Assembly: GCA_017444825.1 (NCBI GenBank)
Contig: JAFSVU010000008.1
Location: 62,001-126,000 of the forward strand
Origin: Clostridia bacterium
GTDB lineage: Bacteria > Bacillota > Clostridia > UBA1212
Direction of reading: 5' to 3'
DNA: 64,000 nt
Under the pieces are notes generated by a model that was given only the letters and a program-made list of their open reading frames with translations, ran no database searches and was not told the origin of the DNA. Both the position numbers and the translations under genes were made by a program. Positions 52,246 through 60,954 of this stretch are shown one piece after another; positions within the stretch are counted from its first letter, which is position 1; every line of letters starts with the position of its first letter.

Positions 52246-53745
52246 TCATTTGTTGTTGAGAGCATTCAGATACGCGGCAATACTCGCCTCGAAAATATTG
52301 ACGCTGACGCCGTAGCCTTTAACCACCTTATCGTCAATTGAAATCTTAACGCTCACGGCACCCTGGGCATCCGTGCCGCCGGTAACGGACTCGATCATGT
52401 AATCCAGCAGCTTCGCATCCGTCTTAAGCGCGTCATTTATAGCGTTGTAGGCAGCGTCGATAGGACCTTCACCCGTGGCAAACCCGTCGAAGCCTGTGCC
52501 GTCGCTCTTCACTATGCGGATGTTGCATGTGTTGGACAGCACGTTGCCGGAATTGATTATATACTTGTCCAGCCTGTATTCGCCGGTAAAATCAAGGAGC
52601 TCCGCTCTCACCAGGGCTTCGATGTCCTTGTCCGAGACCACTTTTTTGGCCTCCGCCACAAGTTTGAATTTTTCGAAAAGCTCGTCCACCTGCTCTTTTG
52701 TCAGGCTCGTGAAACCAAGCACCGCCAGCCTCTCCTCGAGGGCGTGGCGTCCCGAATGCTTTCCCATAACGATCTTGCTCTCCGCAAGACCAATGTCCTC
52801 AGGGTCTATTATCTCATATGTCCTTCTGTCGGCCATCATGCCGTGGACGTGGATGCCCGATTCATGGGCAAATGCGTTTTTACCAACTATAGCCTTGTTA
52901 GCCTGCACCTTTACGCCTGTCAGCATGACCAGCTTCCTGCATGCGGGCACTATGAGCTTTGTATTTACATCGGTATAGCACCCGTAGTGGTCCTTCCTGG
53001 TTTTGAGCGCCATCACAGTTTCTTCAAGGGATGCGTTGCCGGCTCTCTCACCAATTCCGTTGACCGTCACGTCCACTCTGTCGGCGCCCGCCAAAGCAGC
53101 GGCAAGAGTATTTGCCGTAGCAAGACCCAGGTCGTTGTGGCAGTGGACTGAAAGTTTGTATTCGGGGCCGCCCGAAAGGCCTTCTTTTAGGAAAGTCACA
53201 AGCTCCCTGATCTCTTCCGGCTGGATGTAGCCGACAGTGTCTGCGATATTCAGGATCTTAGCGCCGCTTGAAAGAGCTGTTTTAAGCACCTTGAGCAGGA
53301 AATCCCGGTCTGATCTTGTGGCATCTTCGGCGGAGAATTCCACCTCAGGGCAAAGGGAAGCCGCGTAGGACACGACTCTCGCAACTGTCTTAAGGACTTC
53401 TTCTCTCGTGGAATGAAGCTTTTGGGAAATATGGAGGTCCGAGGTGGCGATGAATACGTTAAGGAGCGGCTTTTCGGCACCCCTTAAAGCGTTCCAGGCT
53501 ATGTCGCAGTCTGACTCCACGCATCTGCATAGAGACGCAACTGTGACGTCCTTGATCTCATCCGCGATCCTTTTCACGCACGCGTAGTCGCCCTGGGAAC
53601 AGGCCGCAAAACCCGCCTCGATAACGTCCACGTTGAGCGAGCGGAGCATTCTGGCCATGGAAAGCTTTTCGGCAAGATTCATGGAAAAACCCGGTGACTG
53701 CTCACCGTCACGAAGGGTCGAATCAAAAATCTCAATCTTCCTCAT
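52246..53745 (-). CDS. leuA: 2-Isopropylmalate synthase
   Basis: A 499-residue enzyme joining 2-ketoisovalerate and acetyl-CoA, the first leucine-specific step. The TIM barrel starts [14 protein letters not shown], then [14 protein letters not shown] and [14 protein letters not shown]; residues about 385-499 form the leucine-sensing regulatory domain. AGGTGG stands seven bases ahead of ATG 53745. It is 43 bases after the aldolase gene. No T-box leader is seen. Confidence 0.93.
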   Translation of the reverse strand: MRKIEIFDSTLRDGEQSPGFSMNLAEKLSMARMLRSLNVDVIEAGFAACSQGDYACVKRIADEIKDVTVASLCRCVESDCDIAWNALRGAEKPLLNVFIATSDLHISQKLHSTREEVLKTVARVVSYAASLCPEVEFSAEDATRSDRDFLLKVLKTALSSGAKILNIADTVGYIQPEEIRELVTFLKEGLSGGPEYKLSVHCHNDLGLATANTLAAALAGADRVDVTVNGIGERAGNASLEETVMALKTRKDHYGCYTDVNTKLIVPACRKLVMLTGVKVQANKAIVGKNAFAHESGIHVHGMMADRRTYEIIDPEDIGLAESKIVMGKHSGRHALEERLAVLGFTSLTKEQVDELFEKFKLVAEAKKVVSDKDIEALVRAELLDFTGEYRLDKYIINSGNVLSNTCNIRIVKSDGTGFDGFATGEGPIDAAYNAINDALKTDAKLLDYMIESVTGGTDAQGAVSVKISIDDKVVKGYGVSVNIFEASIAAYLNALNNK

Positions 53746-53788
53746 ACCTTTACCACCTGTTACCTTTTATTTACCTATTTTTAGCCAA

Positions 53789-55075
53789 CTAAAACTTAAA
53801 CGCCTTATGCAGCTCGTCCACCTCTTCATTGGTTATTGCGACGATATTGCCAATGCCTTTGGACGCGAGGATGGCCTTGGCGCTGTATTCCATGACCTCC
53901 AGCTTATCAAACGCATTGAGGAGGCTCGCACCGGTTACCAGCACGCACTCGTTCTTGATGAGCACTATTGGCGTCATGTGATCGATGGTGTCGCTTACGA
54001 GCTTGTGATTCTTGAAGCTGACGCCAAAGGGAAGCTTTTTCACGTCCCTCAGCATTATGTAAGACTCGGGAATGGTCCTTGAGTCAAACTCGGCATCGGT
54101 GACCGCGAAGGCCATGATGTGGGGGGAATGGGCAATGATAATGGAGTTGATCTCCGGATGGTCGTCGTATATCTTCTTGTGAAGGAGTACCGAACCCGAA
54201 GGCGTCTTCCCCTGCTCGCACATCGTTCCTCTTACGTGCACCAGGTCCTCCGGCTCCATGTATTTTCTGTCCTTGCCGTGGGGAGTGATCAGGAATGAAC
54301 CGTCGGAGAGCCTCTGGGAGAACGTGCCCTGGGTGCTGGTGAAAAGCTGCTGGCGGTATGCTCTTGTTATGAACTTGACCATGTCCCGGCGGGCCGCTTT
54401 TTCCTCGGAGGTCATGTTTTTGTTAATGAACTCGTCGAGTACCGCAGGCTGCTTCTCCTTCGAGAGAGCCACGTCCTCGTCGGTGAGCGCGGATATCTTT
54501 CCGAGCTTCTGACCCTCGATCTCAAGTCTTGCGCAGAAATCAAACGTCTCGAAGGCTTTGAACGCGCCGAATATATCCTTGGATCCAACAAATACGCCGT
54601 GGTTTTCGAGCATAACCACGTTGTGGCCTTCGCCGAACTTGGCGGATATCTTTTCGCTGAGACCGACGCTTCCCGGCACGTCATACGCGGCAAAATCAAC
54701 GCTTCCGCAAACGTGGGCTACATTGGGCACAAGTCTCGTCTCGGGAATGCGCCTGACTATACTGAAAGCCACCAATGCCGGGGGATGTGCGTGGAGCACC
54801 GCATGGAGATCGGGCCTCATCTCGTATATCTTTTTATGCACGGGAAACTCGCTCGAAGGCTTGTGATTTCCGCAAACTGTGCCGTCGGGCTTCACCCTTA
54901 CTATGTCGTCTCTTGTCAGAGAACCCTTGTCAATAGATCCCGGCGTGATCCAGATATCGCCGTTTTCGTCAAGGATCGAAAGGTTTCCGCCGCTGGTGGT
55001 GGTCATACCGTATGAGTATATCCTCTCCATCATCATTACGAGCTGATCCGCGGGATGTATCATTGAAAAATCCAT
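53789..55075 (-). CDS. Tandem class II aldolase/adducin-domain protein
   Basis: A 428-residue protein with two class II aldolase/adducin-type domains. The N-terminal one (about residues 5-200) has all metal ligands of the family: Glu in SSEFPVHKK, H-x-H in LHAHPPAL and His in ENHGVF. The C-terminal one (about 230-425) keeps the overall layout but has SGSVLLHKK, IIAHSPHI and IKNECVLV, losing most ligands. Probably a sugar-phosphate aldolase or decarboxylase; the second half may be structural. GGAGG ahead of ATG 55075. It follows the L,D-transpeptidase gene by 27 bases. Confidence 0.88.
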   Translation of the reverse strand: MDFSMIHPADQLVMMMERIYSYGMTTTSGGNLSILDENGDIWITPGSIDKGSLTRDDIVRVKPDGTVCGNHKPSSEFPVHKKIYEMRPDLHAVLHAHPPALVAFSIVRRIPETRLVPNVAHVCGSVDFAAYDVPGSVGLSEKISAKFGEGHNVVMLENHGVFVGSKDIFGAFKAFETFDFCARLEIEGQKLGKISALTDEDVALSKEKQPAVLDEFINKNMTSEEKAARRDMVKFITRAYRQQLFTSTQGTFSQRLSDGSFLITPHGKDRKYMEPEDLVHVRGTMCEQGKTPSGSVLLHKKIYDDHPEINSIIIAHSPHIMAFAVTDAEFDSRTIPESYIMLRDVKKLPFGVSFKNHKLVSDTIDHMTPIVLIKNECVLVTGASLLNAFDKLEVMEYSAKAILASKGIGNIVAITNEEVDELHKAFKF

Positions 55076-55102
55076 AGCTTCCTCCTGAAATAACCAATGG
55101 TC

Positions 55103-56128
55103 TTACTTTTTGAGCACCGGATCCGTGGGATCATAGCAGGCGGACTCGGGTATCTCCGAAGGTTTTTCGCAATCAAGGCCCCTGGGACTTCCGTCCACTA
55201 TTTCAAGCTTCGTTCCGGAATCACAGTTCATGTATATCCAATATATGTTGCCGGTCTGCATCCTGAGGCATCCGCCTGTGGAGCTGTCACCGATCGTGTT
55301 ATAGTAATACGATATTATCGAGCTTTCCCTCTGAGCGCCATAGCACGGGCCGTGGAGAAAAACACCCGAGGCGTACTGGATGCCGTACTGGGCATGGCAG
55401 TTTGCGCTGAACACCTTCCATCTCATCTTCTCCCCAAGTTCAAAGTTCCCCACAGGAGTCTTTGACGGCGTCGATCCGCTGGCGCAGGATATGGTCCTTA
55501 CGGGCACCGTGTAATACCCCTCGTCATCGGCCTCGTAGACCACCATCACGTGCTTTCCCTTCTCATAATAAATGTAGTACGGAAAGCCCTCTTTGACCCT
55601 TCTGGCCTCGGTCTTTTCAACCGCCTTGCCGGAGTAAATATAACCAATGAGTCCATCCGGGCCGCTTAGCTTTGCATATCCCGTGGACGACGCCTTGACT
55701 TTAAGCTGTGAACCGCTGAAAGACACGGTCATGATGCCTCTTCCGTCAACTGTCCAGCCTGAGGTGTCGCCGAAATCAAAAGTGTATTCCTTGTCCGGTT
55801 CCACGTAAAAAGTTCTTACAGCGTCAATGTCATAGTAAACGTCTCTGTAAGGGGTGGGCTCCGGAGTGTCCGTGGGTTCCGGCGTATTTGTAGGCTCAGG
55901 GGTGTCCGTGGGAGCTTCCGTAGGGCTGATCTCAGGTTCTTCGGTGATCACCGGCACCGGTGTCTCAGCAGGGTCAGTATCCTGCGGCGTTTCTATGACG
56001 ATAATGACTCCGCCGGTGGGTGTCTCCTCCTTTGGGTCAGTTCCCGGGTCAAAACAGGCGCAAAGAACAACAAGCGCCGCACAAATAACCAATGCCATAA
56101 GTAACCATTTGGTTTTTGAATAGATCAT
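55103..56128 (-). CDS. L,D-transpeptidase (YkuD) lipoprotein
   Basis: A 341-residue surface protein. The N-terminal helix ends in a possible lipobox LCAC (about C25), then a Pro/Thr/Glu-repeat linker (about residues 50-95), a small beta domain and a C-terminal YkuD domain (about residues 190-320). The catalytic cysteine lies in SSTGGCLRM with His in FLHGPCYG. The usual (S/T)HGC sequence is changed to TGGC. It would cross-link or modify peptidoglycan. Its start overlaps the Na/Pi transporter stop by four bases. Confidence 0.88.
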   Translation of the reverse strand: MIYSKTKWLLMALVICAALVVLCACFDPGTDPKEETPTGGVIIVIETPQDTDPAETPVPVITEEPEISPTEAPTDTPEPTNTPEPTDTPEPTPYRDVYYDIDAVRTFYVEPDKEYTFDFGDTSGWTVDGRGIMTVSFSGSQLKVKASSTGYAKLSGPDGLIGYIYSGKAVEKTEARRVKEGFPYYIYYEKGKHVMVVYEADDEGYYTVPVRTISCASGSTPSKTPVGNFELGEKMRWKVFSANCHAQYGIQYASGVFLHGPCYGAQRESSIISYYYNTIGDSSTGGCLRMQTGNIYWIYMNCDSGTKLEIVDGSPRGLDCEKPSEIPESACYDPTDPVLKK

Positions 56129-57762
56129 ATTTCCCTCACTATGCCATCATTTTCGGCATTGGCGAGCCATCCGATATTGTACAAATGGTCGCCGACTCTC
56201 TCCAGATCATGCATCAGCTGGACAAAGATAACACCGGTCTCGGTGCTGCACTCCTTTGCTTTGAGACGCTCGATGTGGTTGTTCTGCGCCTCTTTGGTTA
56301 AAAGATCGATCTGCTGCTCATGCCTGTTCATTTGAAGGAGGTCGTGTTCCGTGGCTTTGTTGGCCAGGAAATCCTTCATTACAAGGTCAAACAGTTCGAT
56401 GTTGTGGTCGACGATAGGCGCTATCTCGCTCTTGGCAAGCTCCGAAAATGAAAGCTTCTGCTCAACAAAGGTCTCGGTCTTCTCCACTATATTAATGGCG
56501 TGGTCCGATATCCTTTCAAGGTCGGTGACTACGTGGAAGACCCGTCCGAAGTAGTTTGAGACCGTCGTGGGAAGAGCGTTCACGTTTACCGAGATCATGT
56601 ACTCGGTGATCGCATTGGTCAGGAAGTCTACGGTATCCTCCTGCTCTCTTATCTTTTCGGCATTCTCAAGAGATCTGTTCCTGAGGCCGTCGACAGCAAG
56701 CACAAGGTTCTCCTTTGCAAGATTTCCCAGCCTTTCGACCTCTTTCTGGACCTGTATCATGGCCGTTGTGGGAGCGCCTTTGAGGTTCACGTCAATGTGC
56801 TCAAGCCTGAGCTCGCCCTCGTGGTCCACCTTCGGTATAAACTTATACGAAAGTTTAACGATGGGTTTTACGAGAGGCAGGCAGATCGCCGCTGTCACCA
56901 CCTTGAATATGATGTGGAAAAGCGAGACCTGGAATATGTCATTGGCGCCGGTAGCGGCGATCCACGAGGTGTATGGCGTAAACAACGTCAGCGGCACAAA
57001 TATGACGCATCCGACGAAATTGTAGAATGTGTAAATGAATGAGGCGCGCTTGGCGTCGTTTTTTGCGTTAAACGAAGATATGATGGTAGGCACAGAAGAG
57101 CCCAGGTTTATGCCCGCAACCGCGCATGAGGCAAAGCCCATTGGCATTATTCCCTCGAGAGCCATCGCCTGGATGACACCGACCGAAGCGCTGGAGCTTT
57201 GCATGATCGCGCACATAACAAGGCCTATCAAAAAACCTATCACAGGCCAGGACGCGACGTTTGTGAGAAGGTCCTGGAACCAGGCAAGGTCTTTCAGACC
57301 CTTCATTGAGCCGCTCATCCATTTGAGCCCCTGGAACAGGAATCCGAAACCAAGGACTATCTGGCCCAGCTTTTTCAGCCACTTTTTCTTACCGTAAAGG
57401 TAAAGAACTCCGCCGATAAATATGCAGAAAGGCGCTATGAAGCTGATGTCCAGCGCGATGAGGATACTGGTGATGGTGGTACCCACGTTCGATCCGATGA
57501 TAACGGATGCGGCCTGTACAAGATCCACGATGCCTGCGTTCACAAGACCCATCACCATGACGGTTGCGGCGGCGGAACTTTGGATGACAATGGTCGTGCC
57601 CACGCCGAAAAGAAATCCCTTGACCGGATTTCCCGTCAGCTTGTTCATGATGGCGCTCAGCTTTGTACCTGCGGCAGACTCAAGTCCGTTTCCCATGAAC
57701 TTCATGCCGAACAGGAATGCGCCGAGGCCGCCGAGCAATGCGATTATTTCAGTAAACCCCAT
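56125..57762 (-). CDS. Na+/Pi cotransporter family protein with PhoU-like domain
   Basis: A 545-residue membrane protein. The N-terminal part (about residues 1-320) has two inverted Na/Pi repeats with the Gln-Ser-Ser-Ala signatures (VIQSSAAATVMVMG and CAIMQSSSASVGVIQAM). The C-terminal part (about 340-545) is a helical PhoU-like domain. Function: sodium-coupled phosphate uptake or export in the family. GGGGG is four bases ahead of ATG 57762; 25 bases from the oxidoreductase gene. Confidence 0.92.
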   Translation of the reverse strand: MGFTEIIALLGGLGAFLFGMKFMGNGLESAAGTKLSAIMNKLTGNPVKGFLFGVGTTIVIQSSAAATVMVMGLVNAGIVDLVQAASVIIGSNVGTTITSILIALDISFIAPFCIFIGGVLYLYGKKKWLKKLGQIVLGFGFLFQGLKWMSGSMKGLKDLAWFQDLLTNVASWPVIGFLIGLVMCAIMQSSSASVGVIQAMALEGIMPMGFASCAVAGINLGSSVPTIISSFNAKNDAKRASFIYTFYNFVGCVIFVPLTLFTPYTSWIAATGANDIFQVSLFHIIFKVVTAAICLPLVKPIVKLSYKFIPKVDHEGELRLEHIDVNLKGAPTTAMIQVQKEVERLGNLAKENLVLAVDGLRNRSLENAEKIREQEDTVDFLTNAITEYMISVNVNALPTTVSNYFGRVFHVVTDLERISDHAINIVEKTETFVEQKLSFSELAKSEIAPIVDHNIELFDLVMKDFLANKATEHDLLQMNRHEQQIDLLTKEAQNNHIERLKAKECSTETGVIFVQLMHDLERVGDHLYNIGWLANAENDGIVREI

Positions 57763-57787
57763 ATATCCCCCTGTTGTATTTTTTTCG

Positions 57788-58846
57788 TTAAGCGTTGACC
57801 GTTACGCTTCTGCCCTCCTTCGCGGATACGAAAAGCGCGTCTATGACAGTCATGACCCGGAGAGCCTCCTCTGGTTTGACTATCAGTTCCTCTCTTCCTT
57901 CTATCGCTGCGGTGACGTTTTTGTAAAACTCGGTCCAGTCGGCATTTACGGAGGGAAGCGGAAGCTCCTCTGTCGTCTCCATCGGCCTTGGCGCCATTGT
58001 CCTTGTGGGGCCCGCTTCGGTATAAACGATCACGTTGTCCCAGGCAAGCTCAGATTCGTCCTTTAGCTTTACGATCTTTCCGCTGCACGTCCAGTCGGCG
58101 ATCTCAGCCGTCCCGTCTTCGCAGAACAGATTCCAGCGGGGCTGGTTTATAAAGCAGTTCGTCTCCACCTTGAGCATGGCGTTAAGTCCTGACTCGAACT
58201 TGATCACAGCCTTGAAGTTATCGTCCACCTCTTTTGCAAAGATCGAGAATGTGTCGCAGTAAACTTCTTTCACCTTTGATCTGTCAAGCCACATTATCTG
58301 GTCAAGTATGTGGATACCCCAGTCGTAGATCATTCCGCCGCCGTTCTCTTTGCGGCCCCGCCACTCCTGAAGCACTCTCTTGGAGCCCTGGACGCGGCTC
58401 TCCACCATGTAGGGTTTTCCGATAATGCCGGAATTAACGACTTCCATTATGATCCTGAAGTCCCTGTCCCAGCGGCGGTTCTGGTGCACCGTAAACAATT
58501 TGCCCGTCTGCTTTGAAACGGCGATTACCTCACGAAGCTCCTCCGCGTTCAGCGTCACCGGTTTTTCGCAAACCACGTTTTTTCCGTGTCTCAGCGCATC
58601 GATGGATATATCTTTATGGAAGTTGTTTGGCGTCGCCACAAGGACCAAATCGATCTCCGGATCAGTGAGGAGAGATTCTCTCGTGCCGTAGGCAATGAGC
58701 CCGTTGTCGATCGCGAGCTGCTGCTGTTCCTCTCTGACATCAAAAACACCTTTCACGGATACGACTCCTTCGAGTTTTTCGCGTATCTGCAAAAAGTGAT
58801 AGTAACCCATTCCTCCGAAACCGATTATACCAAGTTTGTGAGACAT
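57788..58846 (-). CDS. Gfo/Idh/MocA-family oxidoreductase
   Basis: A 352-residue NAD(P)-dependent sugar oxidoreductase. The Rossmann motif is GIIGFGGMGYYH and the catalytic Lys is in CEKPVTLN; further conserved GGGMIYDWGIHILDQ. It acts on a sugar or inositol-type substrate, which cannot be told from sequence. ATG 58846 or TTG two codons earlier is possible. It leads the operon down to leuA, with a promoter at 58925-58953. Confidence 0.92.
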   Translation of the reverse strand: MSHKLGIIGFGGMGYYHFLQIREKLEGVVSVKGVFDVREEQQQLAIDNGLIAYGTRESLLTDPEIDLVLVATPNNFHKDISIDALRHGKNVVCEKPVTLNAEELREVIAVSKQTGKLFTVHQNRRWDRDFRIIMEVVNSGIIGKPYMVESRVQGSKRVLQEWRGRKENGGGMIYDWGIHILDQIMWLDRSKVKEVYCDTFSIFAKEVDDNFKAVIKFESGLNAMLKVETNCFINQPRWNLFCEDGTAEIADWTCSGKIVKLKDESELAWDNVIVYTEAGPTRTMAPRPMETTEELPLPSVNADWTEFYKNVTAAIEGREELIVKPEEALRVMTVIDALFVSAKEGRSVTVNA

Positions 58847-58924
58847 AACCAATATTACCTCTTTTCATCATCTTAAGTGTGCGTGTTCCTGCGAAGCCTG
58901 AAGAAGGCTTGCAGAACCTAAAAT

Positions 58925-58953
58925 ATTATAATAAATAAAAAGCAGATTTTCAA
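58925..58953 (-). promoter_or_regulatory. Promoter for oxidoreductase-Na/Pi-LDT-aldolase-leuA operon
   Basis: Minus strand: -35 TTGAAA at 58953-58948, 17-base spacer, -10 TATAAT at 58930-58925. A leader of about 70 bases follows, with a small AAGCC/GGCTT hairpin at 58894-58910. Confidence 0.78.
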
Positions 58954-58975
58954 ATATATCAGCCTTTATCAAGCT

Positions 58976-59839
58976 TCACGCGGGTCTGTTCCCTGCGATA
59001 GTATCGGCAATGCCGAAAAGCGCGATCTCCATTTCCTCTCTTGCGGCTGAAGGAACCCTTCCCGGTACGCCCGTTTCAAGTGAAAAACTGCCCTCGTAGC
59101 CGATCTCACGGAGCGCCTTTCCGAACTCTGTCCAGTCTATGACGCCGAATCCCGGCAGCCAGTGGAGGTCCCGGTGGCCGTCATTGTCGTGGACATGGAG
59201 CACCTTAAGATATTCTTTTCCGAGAAGCCTCACTGCCTCCGCGGCATCCTCGCCGCACACTGCGCAGTGGCCCGTGTCGAGGCACACCTTGAGGCTTTCC
59301 CTGTTGATCTCCTTCACAAAGCCGAGTATCTGCCTTGGCGTTGCAAGAGTCAGCACGGGCATGGGCATGTTTTCAAGGCAAATCGTAACGCCGTATTTTT
59401 CGGCCTCGTCACATAGCCTGCTAAAAAACTCAAAGTTGATCTCATGGAACGCTTCGGGATCCGGGTTTTGGTTGTCTCCGAAGGGCATTATAGGATGTAT
59501 GACAAAATTATCGCAGCCGAGGATGCGTGTTCCCTTAATGCTTCTGGCCATTTTTTCGAACCGTTCCGCCCTGTTCTCAGGGGTGAAGTCTCTCGGAGGC
59601 CATCTCCAGGGGCCGTGGACCTGGGATATCTCGATCCCGGCGTCCGCGCAGTCCTTTTTGAAATCAAGGAGCATCTTTTCAAAGCCGCTGTCGTTCTGAA
59701 GAAACAGCCGGTCTTCTGTGTTTGCAAAGGTCTGGAAGTCAAGGGTATCGTACCTGTGTCTCTTCATCCTCGCAAGGCCCTCTTTCACGCCGTATCTGTA
59801 AATATATGCTCCCGTATCTATTCCGACTTTCATTTTCAT
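58976..59839 (-). CDS. Sugar phosphate isomerase/epimerase (xylose isomerase-like TIM barrel)
   Basis: A 287-residue AP-endonuclease-2-type TIM barrel. Metal-binding segments are CLENMPMPV (Glu), CLDTGHCAVCG (Asp/His), LHVHDNDGHRDLHWLPG (His/Asp) and SLETGVPG (Glu). The family isomerises or epimerises ketoses or inosose; the substrate is unknown. Two start codons, ATG 59839 and 59833, are equally possible. It lies 15 bases after the unknown gene at 59855. Confidence 0.92.
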   Translation of the reverse strand: MKMKVGIDTGAYIYRYGVKEGLARMKRHRYDTLDFQTFANTEDRLFLQNDSGFEKMLLDFKKDCADAGIEISQVHGPWRWPPRDFTPENRAERFEKMARSIKGTRILGCDNFVIHPIMPFGDNQNPDPEAFHEINFEFFSRLCDEAEKYGVTICLENMPMPVLTLATPRQILGFVKEINRESLKVCLDTGHCAVCGEDAAEAVRLLGKEYLKVLHVHDNDGHRDLHWLPGFGVIDWTEFGKALREIGYEGSFSLETGVPGRVPSAAREEMEIALFGIADTIAGNRPA

Positions 59840-59854
59840 TTCCGCCTGCCCGTC

Positions 59855-60895
59855 TTACGATTTTTTAATGAAATTTCTCTCCTCGAGTTTTCCGATGATC
59901 TCTCCGGTCCTCTCATCCTCGAGCAGCCCGTTTTTTACACAGACGGCAAATGAAGACAGAACCGTACCTACGTCCGGAAGCTCGTTGAAGCTGTCGAGTG
60001 CTTTCACCGGCTCCGCCTGGAAAAGACCGCTTATAATGTCGCAAGCGCCTTTTGACTCTTCATCCGAAAGCTTTGTCCCGTTGTCAACGGCATCAAGGAG
60101 ATAGCTTCCCATGCCGGATTTGATGGCAACCTCCACCGCCACGTGTCCTGCGCCAACGGAGACTTCCGCGCCGTGGGAGAGAAGGTATTTGCGGTGCTCG
60201 GCATTGGTTATTTCGTCAGGAAGCGCAAGTATGCAGGCGACTTTTCCCCATCCCCTTGTCACTCTGATAAGCTCCATGGCGGCATCGACGAAGTCTCCCG
60301 TGAATTTTAAGATTCCCTGCAGCGCAAGTACGGAAAAATGGGTGAATTCCTCGCACCGTCCCAGCGTTTCCAGCAGCTCCGAATCGTTGATGTCACCGAA
60401 TCTTCCCACCATGGCTATGCCGAGCTTTACGCACATCACGGAATCGGATTCTTTTGCAAGATATCGCCCGAATTTTGCGATCTCAAGCCTGTCGGTCTTA
60501 ATGTGGATCATATGGGAAAGGACTCTGTCGGCAATGGTGATGGCCTCGTAATTATCTATAAGAGTCTTTGCGGAGGCTATGCTTCTCTCCGCCTTCTTGA
60601 CCTCCTTAACGGACATGCCCGTGTTTCCGGTCTTTGCGGCGTAGCTCTCCACCGCCTTTTTCAGCACGACAGCTATGCGGAAATTCACCAGCGGATGTTG
60701 CCTTATCTCCTTGGGAAGACGCACGGCAACGGCATCAAATTCACCCTGACGGACCCCGTCCGCAAACTCCCGGTCTTCGTCATCCTCCGGCGGAGGGTAA
60801 TCCTCGCCCTGGGCGATCCTAAGTATGTTGAAATTCAGAGGAAGCCTTCCGTCTTCGGAAAGATTGTTTTCGATCAGCCTGTATATACTGTCCAT
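59855..60895 (-). CDS. Protein of unknown function, helical (HEAT-like)
   Basis: A 346-residue soluble protein that appears all-helical, with repeated helix pairs (about residues 150-300, such as CVKLGIAMVGRFGDIND and LALQGILKFTGDFVDAA) that suggest ARM/HEAT-type repeats. It has no signal peptide or known motif. ATG 60895 has AGGAG five bases upstream; a longer frame upstream lies within the pheT terminator region. It lies between pheT and the sugar isomerase and is probably co-transcribed with the latter. Confidence 0.75.
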   Translation of the reverse strand: MDSIYRLIENNLSEDGRLPLNFNILRIAQGEDYPPPEDDEDREFADGVRQGEFDAVAVRLPKEIRQHPLVNFRIAVVLKKAVESYAAKTGNTGMSVKEVKKAERSIASAKTLIDNYEAITIADRVLSHMIHIKTDRLEIAKFGRYLAKESDSVMCVKLGIAMVGRFGDINDSELLETLGRCEEFTHFSVLALQGILKFTGDFVDAAMELIRVTRGWGKVACILALPDEITNAEHRKYLLSHGAEVSVGAGHVAVEVAIKSGMGSYLLDAVDNGTKLSDEESKGACDIISGLFQAEPVKALDSFNELPDVGTVLSSFAVCVKNGLLEDERTGEIIGKLEERNFIKKS

Positions 60896-60922
60896 TGCAA
60901 CTCCTGTAATAACCACAAAACA

Positions 60923-60942
60923 GGGGCAATAACGATTGCCCC
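60923..60942 (-). terminator. Terminator after pheT
   Basis: Eight-base stem GGGGCAAT/ATTGCCCC with loop AACG (60923-60930 with 60935-60942); the minus-strand tail TGTTTTG is only moderately T-rich. Confidence 0.75.
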
Positions 60943-60954
60943 CGGAATAAATAC

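Noticed and set aside
53746-53788. T-box or other leader before leuA
   Set aside because: Only 43 bases separate leuA from the aldolase gene, too short for a T-box.
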